64,000 nt of DNA, taken from assembly GCA_039707465.1 (NCBI GenBank), contig CM077644.1:100239875-100303874 (forward strand), given 5' to 3'. This stretch comes from Rhabdophis nuchalis. Its lineage: Eukaryota > Chordata > Lepidosauria > Squamata > Natricidae. Positions within the stretch are counted from its first letter, which is position 1. The number at the start of each line of letters is the position of its first letter. Position numbers and translations under genes: made by a program. Positions 1 to 14,500 of this stretch are shown here, piece after piece. Under the pieces are notes generated by a model. The model saw only the letters and a program-made list of their open reading frames with translations. It had not been told where the DNA came from and did not search any database.

Positions 1-14
1 CTCACAATCTATTG

Positions 15-46
<32 letters not shown>
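15..46. repeat. (CA)n microsatellite
   Basis: Uninterrupted CA dinucleotide run of about 16 units at the left edge of the window. The rest up to about 420 is unremarkable sequence in which I recognise nothing. Confidence 0.95.
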
Positions 47-49
<3 letters not shown>

Positions 50-438
50 TAAATATTATTTTCAGCTTGTTTGCAAAAATAGGGGACTGGCCAGTACATT
101 GTCCTGGTTAAGTTGTTGGACCTGGGAAAATGAAATTTTAAGCCCAGTCTTTAGTAACTGATGCTCACTGGGTGATTTTGACCATTCACATCTCTCAGTC
201 CAACCCTACACAGTTTTCTTGCAAGGATAAAATAGGAGAAAGGGATACTTTGCATGATACTTGAGTACGTGTATAAAAGCAGAAACAAATATTGAGAAAA
301 ACAGAGCAAAAAGGTTCAAAATAAAAGAAGGAAGGAAGTAGGGTTGACTTGCAGTGGTACAGATATGGATATGCCCCTTCCATATTTTAGAATGTTTCCG
401 CATACGGGTCCTTGGTACTCTATGAGTTTGCTTGTTTT

Positions 439-485
439 CTTGCAAATGTTTCATCACCCAAACTAGATAACCTCATCAGTGCTAG
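439..485 (-). ncRNA. Hammerhead-ribozyme-like core in a Penelope-type repeat remnant
   Basis: On the minus strand the order is CTAGCA, CTGATGA, a GTTATC/GGTGAT stem with a short loop, GAAAC, ATT, then TGCAAG. CUGAUGA plus stem plus GAAAC is the conserved hammerhead core. CTAGCA and TGCAAG can pair as stem I with one mismatch. Minimal hammerheads of this kind are known from Penelope-like retroelements. One extra base lies between CTGATGA and stem II, and the usual GTC cleavage triplet is changed to ATT, so activity is doubtful. The same motif recurs near 40.05 and 40.45 kb. Confidence 0.5.
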
Positions 486-972
486 CTCAGAGTGCACCTC
501 TATCACTGGTGGAGCTAGAGGAGATTCCCCTATGACTTCTGCACCATGACAAGCATGTGCCCACAGTAGTGTTGAGAGGCTGTGTGCATGATTATAAGCA
601 AGGAGATTTTGTATGTGTTATTTGTATCCCTCTTAATTTCTCTTCCACTGATCAAACTGTCCACAAGATTTTTAGCTGCACCTGGCAGGGTGCAAGAGAA
701 AGGTATTTCTCAATGACAGTGGATATTGGAATCTAATAATTAAATTAACATGGGGGAAGCCTGGTAAATGTGAATAGAGGAAGAAGAGAAGGATAGCTAG
801 ACAATTGGGACAAGCAAATTCCAAAGGTTCAGAGGAGCTATACCTGAAGGGGTTTTCAGCCTACAAAATATAAAATTTTGAATCAAAGCAGGCCAAGAGT
901 GAGGAAATTGAGTCAATTTAGCATACCAGATTTCAAAATGCATACTGATAATTGAGATCTCATACCTGTACT

Positions 973-1415
973 CAAACTACATGTACTCCTCTTCATGATG
1001 AAATTCTGGAAAGAGTGCAGAGAAGAGTAACAAGATGATTAGGGGGCTGGAGGCTAAAACATATGAAGAGAGGTTACAGGAATTGGATATGTCTAGTCTA
1101 GTGAAAAGAACAGGCAACCTGGAAGCAGTGTTTCTATATTTGAGGAGCTGCCACAAAGAACCTATTTTCCAAAGCACCAGAAGGCAAGACAAGAAGTAAG
1201 GGTTGGAAACTAACCAAGGACAGAAGCAATCTGGAATTTAGGAGAAATTTCCTGACAGTAAGAACAATCAACCAATGGAACAGCTTGCCTTCATAAGTTG
1301 TGGGTGCTCCATCACTGGAGGCATTTAAGAAAAGACTGGACAGCCATGCTATAGGATCTTCTGCTTGAGCAGAGAGTTGGACTAGAAGGTCCATTCTAAC
1401 TCTGTTATTCATTAG
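973..1415 (+). mobile_element. CR1 LINE, 5'-truncated 3' end
   Basis: The sequence runs through the degraded end of the CR1 reverse transcriptase frame (GAAAGAGTGCAGAGAAGAGT.., then ..GAGAGGTTACAGGAATTGG) into the typical squamate CR1 3' UTR: ACCAATGGAACAGCTTGCC, TTGTGGGTGCTCCATCACTG, TTGGACTAGAAGGTCC, AACTCTGTTATTC. Frames are broken. It is an old 5'-truncated copy with no obvious host role. The same 3' UTR words recur at 34.6, 36.0, 41.5 and 46.2 kb. Confidence 0.85.
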
Positions 1416-3246
<1,831 letters not shown>

Positions 3247-3333
3247 AATGCAATAGATTATTTTATAATAGTCAACCTTTTCTTTGACTAGCGTAGAAAA
3301 GAAAAACAAATCCTTTAAGGCTTCGGCCTGGCC

Positions 3334-3511
3334 CTGGGGTGGGTTTCAATTTTTTTTTAGAACCTACTCTGTAGGTGTGGCCTATTTTGTGGGCGTGGCT
3401 TGGCAGTTATGTGACAGGGTGGGAATGGCCACCTTTTAAAATGTGGTGAAACTCATTTAACAACGCTCTTGCTTAGCAACCAAAATTTTGGACTCAATTG
3501 TGATGATAAAT

Positions 3512-3587
<76 letters not shown>

Positions 3588-3758
3588 TCCTTTCTTCCTT
3601 CCTTTTTTCCTTCCTTTCCTTTCCTTCCCGTTGGGTCACTGGCAGCGGCGGGCCATATTTACTTCCATGTACGCCGGTGGAACCCCCTCTCACCGGTTCT
3701 CTAAATTTCACCAACCGGTTCTCACGAGTAGGTGCGAACCTGCAGAAACCCACCACTG
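3334..3758. mobile_element. Non-autonomous hAT transposon (family A) with expanded (CTTT)n core
   Basis: Ends are imperfect inverted repeats: CTGGGGTGGGTTTC on the left, GAAACCCACCACTG on the right. Flanks GCCTGGCC and CCCTGGTC agree at 6 of 8 positions, fitting the 8-bp target duplication of hAT elements. The interior has GTAGGTGTGGCC, GGGCGTGGCTTGG, an AACAACGCTCTTGCTTAGC module and a (CTTT)n run at about 3511-3590. It lacks a transposase and would depend on one supplied in trans. Copies at 20.7 and 53.3 kb have the same layout in the opposite orientation. Confidence 0.85.
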
Positions 3759-3774
3759 CCCTGGTCTAAGATAA

Positions 3775-4115
3775 CTCAACGCAGCCAACTGGTCGTGATC
3801 ATCTCAATATGGCCAACTTGCCATGGCCATCTTGCCACTGCCAACTTGTCACACTGTGGAAACAATTCTAAGTGAGATAACTCAATGCAATAAATATTAT
3901 CCACCACTGTTTCCTCTTTTGTCCCTTCTTCCATTTGTCAATGGAAAGAATGTTGAAGAAACAATGGTGGATCATATTTATCACATTGTGTTATACCACT
4001 TGGAATTATTCCATAGTGAATTGCCCATGGCAAGTTAGCTGCAGTGAGATGGTGTGCCAGGTTGGCCATGGTGAATTGTCCCATTCTGGTCTGACCCAGG
4101 AAGTCTGGGTAGTGG
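3775..4115. repeat. Foldback (inverted-repeat) element
   Basis: Two diverged arms of about 140-160 bp face each other around an axis near 3936. For example ATAAATATTATCCACCACTG on the left answers the reverse complement of CAATGGTGGATCATATTTAT on the right, and GGCCAACTTGCCATGG answers CCATGGCAAGTT. It directly abuts the hAT element on its left. No terminal duplication was found, so its class is unknown. Confidence 0.65.
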
Positions 4116-4929
4116 AAATGGTGGACCTTCCATCTCAAAGTGCCTGCTTTATAATGTCAGGCCTTATACAAGTTTTAATCCGATAAAATGTGCATGCATT
4201 ACGGTGATCTCAGAAAGAAATGGGGAGATATTTTCTCCCAACAATGTGTGCTGAGATATTCTGCTTACAGCAGGCTGGATTTGAGAGTTGAGAGACTAGT
4301 TTGGTGGGATATCATTTTACTGATCAGAGATTCCATTGGACAAATGGTTAATTTTTGTCCATTTGCTCTATGTTGAGATGGCTGGAACTACTTACCTTCT
4401 TAGTACACCTTCTTGAGCTACTCAAAGTGATCTCCAGCATGGTAACTGTATCAGGCTACTTGTCTCAGATCTGAGTGCCCATGTCAATTTCTACTATTTT
4501 ACTTAAGCATCCTTTTCTTTTTAGCAGGGCTCAAGTAGCAATTTGGTTTACCAGTGAAGTAGGCAGGCAGAAGGTTAGAGCACAAATGGAGGAACTCTTG
4601 TGATAAATTGAACTGTACAGCACATAAGGCCTATTTGAGGGCCATTTAAAATCCTACTTTGTAGAAGTGGGTGTCTTATTCCCTGCATCATACACTGGCC
4701 AGGTTGGTACTATTTTTGCATATCTGTCAGATTCTTCCATCATTTTTGATGGGGAATAGTTGGAAGAAATAAATGTTCATAATAAGCAACTTTTATTAAT
4801 TGTAGCTTGTCACAAGGTATGTTCTTTGTAAACTCCAGTAAGATTCACATGGATTCTTTTTAGTTTCTAGATCTCAGAAATGCGAATTGGGTGTATGGAG
4901 AAATAAAGGCTACCACTTGTCTACTTGTC
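4116..4929. other. No recognisable gene or repeat
   Basis: Mixed-composition sequence without known repeat words or a convincing coding frame. Confidence 0.45.
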
Positions 4930-4985
4930 CATTTATTTATTTTATTAAATTTATACCCCGCCCTTCTCCAGGAAGGACCCATTGT
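4930..4985 (-). mobile_element. L2 LINE 3' terminus fragment
   Basis: Contains TTATTTTATTAAATTTATAC, CCCGCCCTTCTCC and AGGAAGGACCC, the reverse complement of the squamate L2 3' end (GGGTCC..GGAGAAGGGCGGGGTATAAAT plus an A/T-rich tail). Only the terminus is present. Confidence 0.7.
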
Positions 4986-5402
4986 CCTTCCTGGACTATT
5001 AAATTGGGTAGATAGTGACTACTTCCATGCTGAGGGTTCTGTAACTGTTTGTGTGATTAATAAGACTTGCTCTGGATGGGTTTGTTCAACTTGAGAAGGA
5101 ATATGTTTACACTTTGGTAATGCTTTGTCATGTTCAACTCTTACTGGATTTGCAGTCACAGGGATGCAAAAAAAATTCTCTTTCTTTCTTTCTTTCTCAA
5201 ATTTGTATGGCCATCAATGTCCTAAGAAATGATTTTGGGCAGCATACAACAATGGCCAGTGTGTCAACCCTGACTTTTCCTGGTCAGCTAATTTAGTCAT
5301 AGTTTACTAGGGCTTAATTACAACCTGCTTTTATTACTTCAAGTGCTGTATTATTACTTTGAGTGCTGTATGTGGGGTATCATTCAAAAATTTTCAGAGT
5401 TT

Positions 5403-5755
5403 GTAGTTGACACATTATTTATTTATTTATTTATTTATGTATTATTCGATTTATATACCGCTCCTATCTCCATCAAGATGGACTCAGGGCGGTGTACAGG
5501 AAATTAAAAATCACACCAACAAATAACAATAAATACAATGATAATATTAAAATGAATTAAATTAGGTAACCTGTGCTAAAAATATTTCCCATTAATAAAA
5601 TTATAAATCCAATTACTAATTGCTAAAATTATGTCACATCTGAGCCTTAAGCTCTAAGTTAGACTGGCTTGGTGGAAGAAGTATGTCTTAAGTGAGCGGC
5701 GAAAGAGTAGCTAGGCTGCTGATAACTGTGAGGTAAATTTCTCCACAAAGTCTTT
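5403..5755 (-). mobile_element. L2 LINE, 5'-truncated (minus strand)
   Basis: Starts with a (TTTA)n tail, then the reverse complement of the L2 3' end (TTATATACCGCTCC.., GGACTCAGGGCGGTGTACAG). A degraded 3' UTR and the last ORF codons follow (GGTGGAAGAAGTATGTCTTA corresponds to the end of ORF2 in other copies). No open frame remains. Confidence 0.8.
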
Positions 5756-6036
5756 GTTTCTATAGATTAGTGCAAAGATGGTGATCTGTAAAATTATGTT
5801 CTAATACGTTTGCCTCAAAACTAATGCATTGATATAGACTTCCACACAGTTTTTCTTAGTCATCTAACTGAAACACTCAAAGGCTTACATTATTGGGAGG
5901 AAGGGAGGGAATTAGTTTCATTCTTTGCACACATGCAAAATAGTAAGATCACAGCTTTATTTCATGATTCCAATTTTGTGAGAGATGGGAGGGGGAAATC
6001 CTATTAATTTTCTATAGACTTGTATTCACCAATATG

Positions 6037-6037
<1 letters not shown>

Positions 6038-6076
<39 letters not shown>
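6038..6076. repeat. (CA)n microsatellite
   Basis: About 18 perfect CA units. Confidence 0.95.
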
Positions 6077-6077
<1 letters not shown>

Positions 6078-8254
6078 ATATTTTGTCCCATGATGCTTTC
6101 TGACCCCTGGAACTTACAGTTGTTCTTTTCTGTGCTTTTTCCAGATGTACAAATTTTTCAAACCACAGTGTGATGTCATTACTGTATAGTGGGAACAATA
6201 TATTTTTCTATGACTTTCAAACTAAACTTTTAAAAAACATATATGCAGTTTTTGCATGCCTTTTTTTTCTAATTAGCCACAGAGTGAACGAACCAGTTTG
6301 TCGTGACATTTTTTATATGAGGTAACAGAAGAACAATATGGAAACTCCCAGTTCCAGCTTGTACATTTTTGCAAAATAAAGATGCAGTAGCAGAGTCTTA
6401 TTTAGAAAGCATCCTTATATCCTTTTATTGCAATTTAAAATGGATTTCTATATACCTGAATGAACACACACACATAGACACACACAATTTAGATCAACAT
6501 CACAGAACAAAAAGTAATTTTCTACAATAGTTTTTTTTAAGTTAAAGTACAGTATATTCTTTATACATAGAAAGAAACCTTACATCCTTTCAATGGAATT
6601 TAAAATAAAATTTCTGTATACCATGTAGGTCATCATCACTGTTATGTGTGTGTGTGCCTGTATATATCCATTTTCTATGTAGATGTAGATATGGAAGATA
6701 CATTGATATAGCCATATAGCCATTTTTTGGTAGTGATTGTCCAACAATTTCTAAATGGTTCATTTTGGGAGGAGGATAACAGTATCAACTTTATCTCACT
6801 CGTACTTCACCTGATATGTCTACTGATCAGGGATTGGAAAAATTATAACTCAAAGCAGCCAAAAAGCACCCAATCTCCTCTCCTGCTATATAAACCTCCC
6901 CAAACCAGAAATTCAATAAGAAAATGACTAAACAATATTCCTGACTTTCCCCTCACAATTTTTTTTCCTTCTCATTTCTTATAAATATACACAGAGAGAG
7001 ACATACATATGCAAACCTGCACACACTGATACAAGCTGCATCATAATAATACATTATAATTTGCCTGTGAACTCATTTGCAATTCTCTCGTTCCCTTCCT
7101 TTTGGACACAGTTTGCTCTGAGCTCAGTGCATTATTATTTATATAAAAACTGTTTTCGATAAACACTCTTCAGTCCACAATAACCAGATGCCTGTTATAA
7201 TCAAGAATGCTTTGCTGAAAGCAAGAACTATGGAACTCAATGTGCAAGGAACTCTTTTACAAATAATGCCAATATTGTCATTTTCCTTTTTTCCCCTTTT
7301 GTTCTTTTTGTTCTAAATATTTTTTATTTAGATAAATATCCCCCCCTCCCCAATCTTTAATGGAAATGAAATGTTGCCTTGCAGAACAATGTAGTACCTA
7401 TTCAGTAGCTCCTACCTCATAATTATCCTAATGGTCTCTTTTCTCAAAGTGTAGTAAAAGGAGGAACCCATTTATTTTTCTCAACAAGCCATTTGTCATT
7501 CTAAACACAGTTCTTCAAGAATGTTTGTTTAGCAAGGTCAGTAAATGTGGCTTAACCTTCAGGTGGAATCACACAAGTTTAGGCACTCAAACAGTGAGGA
7601 ACCCATTTACAGTTCTCTATCATTTGAAAGGAGGTGTCAGATGAGGAGCCTCTACACTTGGGGCTGATATTCTTTAATATGCCTATAAATTATAAGAAGG
7701 TGCAAAGTATGTTGCTATTAATTAATTCAAAGCAACTGTAACATTTATTGAATGCATTTTTGTACTCTTGCCCTTTCTAAACAGCTCAAGGCCATTTACA
7801 TTAAAAATTCAACCATTTAAGTGCATTAAGGCCAAATAAAGATATCAAAATCAACATTAAAATTTAGATTAAAAACCATTTAAAATTGATGCTACACTTA
7901 ATGAATTACATTTGCAGTGCAAACCTATTAATGTCTGTCTCACCGAGCTTTACTCTAGTGCATAAGATTGTAGTTTAATCTGTGGACTGATTTTACAGTT
8001 TAATCTGTTCATATGGAAATACATATCAGCTGTTCCAATGACACCTCGGAATTGCTGTTATGAAGTAATGGATAAGGTTATTGTTGTGTCTTTTGCACTG
8101 ATCAAACAAAAGACACCAGGATCAAGAATAGTGTTTCGCTATTTTGTTATCAAAATAACTAAAAAAAACAAACAAACCCCAAACTCTTTTGAGCCTGGAA
8201 GAATATGTAATTAAGTCAAGGTGATCACAGACATGCTTAATAAATAATATGTGC
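6077..8254. other. AT-rich sequence without recognised features
   Basis: No long open frame and no clear repeat family. Around 7720-7880 the wording (CTCAAGGCCATTTACATTAAAAATTC-like, split by A-rich runs) faintly resembles an eroded LINE 3' end, but too weakly to call. Confidence 0.4.
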
Positions 8255-8261
8255 ACTATAG

Positions 8262-8620
8262 GTGGACACGGTGGCTCAGTGGTTAAGATGCTGAGCTGGC
8301 CAATCAGAAAGGTCAGTGGGTTGGTGGTTCGAATCCCTAGCACCACTTAACAGAGTGAGCTCCCATTACTTGCCACAGCTTCTGCCAACCTAGCAGTTCA
8401 AAAGCATGTAAAAATGCAAGTAGAAAAATAGGAACCACATTTAATGGAAAGGTAACAGCATTCCGTGCACCTTTGACATTTAGGCATGCCAGCCACATGA
8501 CCAGGGAGATGTCTTCGGACAGCACTGGCTCTTTGGCTTTGAAATGGAGATGAGCACTGCCCCCTAGTGTCAGGATGATTAGCACATATGTGCAAGGGAA
8601 ACCTTTACATTTACCTTTAA
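8262..8620 (+). mobile_element. tRNA-derived SINE, full length (family 2)
   Basis: The head has pol III promoter boxes: A box TGGCTCAGTGG and B box GGTTCGAATCC. A body follows (CCCATTACTTGCCACAGCTT, AAAAATGCAAGTAGAAAAAT, GACAGCACTGGCTCTTTGGC, GCCCCCTAGTGTCAGG) and a tail AACCTTTACATTTACCTTTA. Flanking ACTATAG at 8255-8261 and 8621-8627 looks like a target duplication. Other copies are near 10.9, 22.1 (minus), 35.5 (head only), 51.0 (split) and 60.5 kb (minus). I do not know its published name with certainty. Confidence 0.85.
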
Positions 8621-8627
8621 ACTATAG

Positions 8628-10915
8628 ATGTGAGCTTGAAAATTTCTTGCTCCACTCGTTAATTTCAAATCACAAATCACAGTTCTCCCGCCTTGAACCT
8701 CCAGTACAGGATATAGATAGGGGAATTCAAGAAGGTTGTTCTGTATATTACTAAGAGTAGTTGAAATAGTAAGAAGCATTGTAAATAGGCTCAACAGTAA
8801 CACCGGAACCTGGCTAATATTTGATAAAAATTGTAACCCAACACGAGACTAGCTGATTGGCCAACCCTTGCCTAAACTGATTAGACAAATGCAGCATTAT
8901 TATTCATAGCATATTTTTTTGTAAAATAAATAAAATGAAAAAAGAGATTCTTCTAATATGACCCAATCATAGTTCAAATATAGAAATATTATGAATAGGA
9001 CTCAAGATGGGCTATTTATCTTTAGGTAGTCTATAGTAAATGAAATGAGTTAGTCATGATCAACATTAATTTTATGAAGTTGAGAAGCCTTCCCTGGAGC
9101 CAAATCTTCTCTCCCAGCCCCCTTGTTTATCAAAAATCCTTTTCATGGATGCGTGAAGATTTGTTTCTTCAAGCAAAATAATTTAAAGTTAATCGAGATT
9201 TAGAAAAACATGGAAACTGTGTACCCTCAAGCTAGGATTTAACATGATCTGAATAAAGAATCTGGGGGTTAATATAAACTTTTCATTGTCTTTTGCATAA
9301 TGGACTCAGTCCAAATCAAATCTATGTGATTTCAGTTAAATCAATAAAAAAGGGTAGAAAATTATTGGAGTGTTGTATATATTCTCTGATTTAGCCTATA
9401 CTTGAATACAACGTATTGATTAGTTTCAAGTTATGAAAACTGACTCTTCCCAAGAGATGTCTTCAGGATCAGAAACCTTGATTAACTTTTTTAAAAAAGC
9501 AGTATTGTACAATTGCAAGTTAAGCTTTGTTCTTTTTATAATTATGTGCAATGTCAGAAAATGGAGTCTGCATTGTAATGACACAATACTGCTGTCAGCC
9601 ATTGTCCCCTCTTGTCTATCCAACCCCCATAGATGCTTCTCCCCCCAAAAAAACTATTATCAGAATGTAAATAAAGTCATCTTCTGACACGTTAATGATT
9701 TTTAAAACTCAATTTTAGGTATGGCATCCCAAAAATAGGGTTGCATAATTTATATGTTCATCTGTATCCTTATGTAAAATGCAGAAGGTCTGAATCTTTC
9801 TTATGTACTCATAATGGGACCCTGAATACATTTGCAATGGAAAACATGAATGTGATCATGGTGTGATACACAATGTTAAATTAATCGTATTTCCTCATTA
9901 CAGCAATGCAATTATTCATGTTAGTGGCAGAGAGGCTCCTGAATCAGCACTAACTTAAACAGAGACATGCAAAGGGATTTAAAGATTTTGCTAGGAACAT
10001 GCAATTTATATACTGTACCTCTTAGTTGTGCTTCAAGCTGAGCTGGAGGTTTGTACTGTATACTAGTGTCAAATTAAGTGTTCATAAATTGGCAATGTGT
10101 TCAACTGGTTTAATAAGAATTTAAGAGTTTGGGAAATTCTGGTTTGAGAAAAAAAACAATAATGATATTCAGATTAACTATTTAATGCTAATAGAGGCTA
10201 GTAAACTATTGAGTTTCTCCCATTGATCATTAAAGTATCACACAGAGAATTAAACATTCCTGGTAGCTATGGTAGCAGCAACACAATTATATAGTTTTAA
10301 AGGCACATTAAAATCAAATTTTAACTTCATTCCACGCATCAGCAAGGTGATGAGAAAATAATTTGACCTTAAATTGTGGTAGCACATGCAGCATTAAAGC
10401 AGAAAAATGGCTTGGAAAACAAAGCTTGGGAACACAAGACAAAGCAAAAGTACTCTAATGTTGCAAACAAATCAGTGCAATTTCTATGCTAATTACATGG
10501 TAAATTAAGAAAAAGAGGACCTTGTAACAGTAGCTAATCACAGCCTTGACCATAGAGCAGCTTCAACCTGATGAGCTGCAGACATATCAAACAATTTCTT
10601 CTGACTGAAGGTGGCAGAATTAAGTTAGGTAAAAAGCACTGCATTTATCAATATTCCACAGTAGTGAACGCAGATCTCTCTGGATCACTCTTCTCCTAGG
10701 CTTCTTGGAAGAGTCTAGGTTCTAGTCCTTTTCTTAGCCCAGGTGTCATTCAAGAGTTTGAGCTAAGGTTGAGGTCTTAAACAAATAAATGGAGTGTTAA
10801 GAAAGGTGAGAAAGGATGCGTATTCTCTCTCCAAATTTTATGCCACCAGTTGGAGATCTGAAAGGGAGGCATGCTCATACTTGCATTGGCTGTAACATTT
10901 TGTATGGTCTCTTTC
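8628..10915. other. AT-rich sequence without recognised features
   Basis: About 2.3 kb with no repeat words I know. The part at 10200-10680 has few low-complexity runs and several homeodomain-type TAATTA-like words, which is not evidence of function by itself. Confidence 0.4.
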
Positions 10916-10917
10916 CT

Positions 10918-11160
10918 AAGGAGCACAGTGGCTCATCTTAGTTAGAACATTAAGTTGAATATTAGCAAGCACATGTTTGAGACCCAGGTTCTGCTGCATG
11001 GCAGAGTGAGCTCCTGTCGCTTACTCCAGCTCCTTGATGGGAACATGAAAGGAGCTTCCACAGGCATCCCCTAGGCAACAGTGAGGTCACCAATTAAGCC
11101 TTTTAACCCAGAAGCATATTAAACGGTACCTCTGACATAAAAGGGATGAGGTCTCTTTGC
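10918..11160 (+). mobile_element. tRNA-derived SINE (family 2 variant)
   Basis: The head GAGCACAGTGGCTCA.. keeps a degraded A box. GGCAGAGTGAGCTCCTGTCGC and CTTACTCCAGCTCC match the body of the copy at 8.3 kb. The 3' part differs (AGGCATCCCCTAGGCAACAG.., CCTCTGACATAAAAGG), suggesting a subfamily with another tail. Eroded. Confidence 0.65.
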
Positions 11161-11584
11161 TTAACCATGGTCCTAGTTCCTATGGAAGTGGTGTAGATAA
11201 ATCAATCAAAGCACACCTAATATGCTAATATTGCCAGATCAATGCACAAAGGCTAAGGAAAGTACCATAGTAGGTAGGTCTTCATGCATGTCTCTATTCA
11301 ATCTCCAGTTTGAAGTTCTCCTTGCTCTCAGTTTGAGCCTCCAAACAGAAACCATTTTATGAGCAGACTAGCTGTACCCGGCCACGCATTGCTGTGGCCC
11401 AGTCTGGTTAAATGGCCAACCAATCAGTGTGTAGATCTACACCTGCACACATAAACACAACCACTGTATAACCCCCAACCTACTTACTGTATTTCTCCCT
11501 CTCTCCCTCTACCTACCTACCTACCTACCTACCTACTGTATTTTTCCTTCTCTCTCTCTCTATCCCTCTCTCTCTCTCTATCCC

Positions 11585-14500
11585 ATAGGGGTGGCTATGA
11601 GACTGAACTGTGATCCCCCCCCCACCCAAAAGATCTTAGTCTGACTGTCTGAACTGTTTTACCCCTCTGCCTTTTTTAGAACTGCGTCCATTTGCACAAT
11701 TTTTTACCATTTGTCATTTATTTGCCCGGGACTCTATCTGTGAACTTGCCCTATGTCCCCTAGGTTGGGTGTCCTCCATGTTTTTTAGCAGTGTACTCTA
11801 GGTGTGATCTCCTTTGCCTGCGGGAGGCTCCCCTCTCGCAGGCTTGGCCCCCCTGTCTAACATGGGCCCACCTTGAGGATGGACTAATTGCTCCTGAGAG
11901 GTGGGCGAAGCGCAAATTAAGGGGGTTTTTAAATAAATTTTTAATTCGGATTTTAGGGGGTTCCAGGGTGGGTGGGGGGTAATAGACAGGTAGAGACAGA
12001 CGAGGACAGAGAGGGCCAGGCCAGCAGGCGACGGAGGGAAGCGGAAGTATCCGTTAGGGGGGGGGGGAAATACGAGTCGTCCCAGTGGAGGGCATTTCTA
12101 TCCAGAAGGTCGTGGGGAGAGGCAGGTCCGAGGGGAGACAAGTTCTACCCTCCCGGTTGAGGGCACAGAACCGTTGGTTACAAACGGTGAAGTGCCACAA
12201 CCCCCGCAGGCTAGGTGGTCAGGGAGTACAGAGCCAGGGCCTACGGCTGATGTTTTGCAATGCCAGGTCCGTGGTCAACAAAGCCCCCCTCGTTCATGAC
12301 CTTGTGTCTGAGGGGGAGCCGGACCTGGTAGGAATTGCGGAGACCTGGCTGGGCCACGAGGGTGGACTTCCCCTCGTTGAAATGTGCCCACCAGGTTACC
12401 GCGCTTTTCATCAGCCTCGGGCCCTAGGTAGGGGTGGTGGGGTAGCGGTTATTGTTAGGGAAGGTCTTGAGCCGAGAGAGACCATTGTGCCACAGACTAC
12501 CGGTTGTGAGTCCCTCTGCGTGAAGTGGGGCCTAGGGGGGCAGTTGGGCTTGCTGGTTGTATACCTGGCTCCCCGCTATGTAGCAGCAGCCCTGCCCGAG
12601 CTCCTTGAGATGATCGCTACGGTGGCAGTTGAGACCCCCAGACTTGTAGTCATGGGGGCCTTTAATCTGCCATCGGTGGGCAAATCATCCGTGATAGCTC
12701 GGGAGTTCATGGCTTCCATGACGGCCATGGACCTGACCCAACTAATTCAAGGCCCCACTCACGAGGGTGGACATACACCGGATCTCATCTTTGTCTCAGG
12801 CCAATGGAAGAGTGATCTGGGTATAGGGGATATAGTCATCACGCCCTTGTCATGGTCAGACCACTCACTTCTCCGGCTCGACTTTCCGACCGCTGCTCCC
12901 CTCCGCGGGGAGGCGGAACCTGAGTTACCAATCTGGTTCTGCCCCAGGCGCCTGATGGACCCGGATGGGTTCCAGGCGGCGCTTGGGCCATTTCCTGTAC
13001 CCCTGACCCGCGCCCCGATGGAGGACCTCGTGGCCGCATGGAATACTGCGACCACGGGAGCCTTGGATCGGGTCGCGCCCTTGCGGCCTCTCTTGCGGCG
13101 GCGAAACACCCTGGCTCCTTGGTTTACCGAAGAGCTGAGAGTGATGAAACGCCGCAAGAGATGCCTAGAGAGAAGATGGAGGTCTACCCGATTTGAATCT
13201 GACCGGACACAGGTAAGAGCCCATTTACGGACTTACATTGTGGCGCTGAGAGTGGCCAAACGTCATCATTGTGCTACTCTCATAGCATCCGTAGACAACC
13301 GCCCTGCCGCCCTGTTTAGGGTGACCCGTTCCCTCCTTCAACAGAGGGTGCGGGAAGCCCCGTTACAGGGTAGAGCAGAGGAATTTGTGATTTTTCTGCA
13401 GGAGAAAACCGCTCAGATACAGAACGATCTAGCCCCCATTGATGGCCCAGTGGGATGCCACGAGACAGATCTTGTTTGGGAGGAGTTTGACTCCGTTACT
13501 TCCGAGGATATGGACAGGTTACGTGGGCGATTGCGAGCCACCACATGTTTATTGGACCCGTGTCCCTCCTGGCTTGTACTGGCATCCTGGGAGGTGACAC
13601 GAGGCTGGCTCCAAGAGGTTGTCAACGCATCCTTAAGTGAAGGCTCCTTGCCTGCTTCCCTAAAAGAGGCTATGGTGAGACCCCTCCTTAAGAAGCCCTC
13701 TTTGGATCCAGCTCTATTAAACAACTATCGTCCAGTCTCCAACCTTCCCTTTTTGGCGAAGGTTGTTGAGAGTGTGGTGGCACAACAGTTTCCCCGTCAC
13801 CTGGAGGAAGTTGATTATCTAGACCCGCGCCAGTCCGGCTTTCAGCCTGGGCATAGCACCGAGACGGCATTGGTCGTGTTGGTCGATGATCTCTGGAGGG
13901 CCAGAGATGGGGGTTGTTCCTCCATCCTGGTCCTATTAGACCTCTCGGCGGCTTTCGATACCATCGACCATGGTATCCTATTGCATCGGCTGGGGGGGTT
14001 GGGGGTGGGAGGCACCGTTTTACGGTGGTTCTCCTCCTACCTCTCTGGCCGATTGCAATTTGTGTTGGCAGGAGAGCAGAGGTCGACCTCGAGACCTCTC
14101 ACATGTGGGGTGCCTCAGGGGTCGGTCCTCTCGCCTCTCCTGTTCAACACATACATGAAGCCGCTGGGTGAGATCATCCGTGGTTTTGGGGTAGAGTACC
14201 ATCTCTACGCTGATGATACTCAGCTGTATATATCTACCCCAAACCACCCCAACGATGCCGTAGCGGTGATGTGCCAGTGCCTGGAAGCCGTGCGGATCCG
14301 GATGGGAAGTAACGGACTCAGACTCAACCCGACCAAGACCGAGTGGCTGTGGTTTCCGGCCGCCCGATTCAACCAGCTCACTCCATCGCTGGCCATAGGG
14401 GGCGAACATCTTGCCCCTGTGGATGGGGCGCGCAATTTGGGTGTCCTCCTGGATGCCCGGCTGTCCATGGAAGATCAAGTGACAGCCGTGGCTAGGAGGG

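Noticed and set aside
3469..3774. Phe/Leu/Ser-rich open frames over the (CTTT)n run
   Set aside because: Microsatellite translation inside a hAT element; identical artefacts appear at 20.8 and 53.4 kb.
12759..13157. Antisense open frame of 132 codons
   Set aside because: Shadow of the L2 ORF2 on the opposite strand; no independent support.
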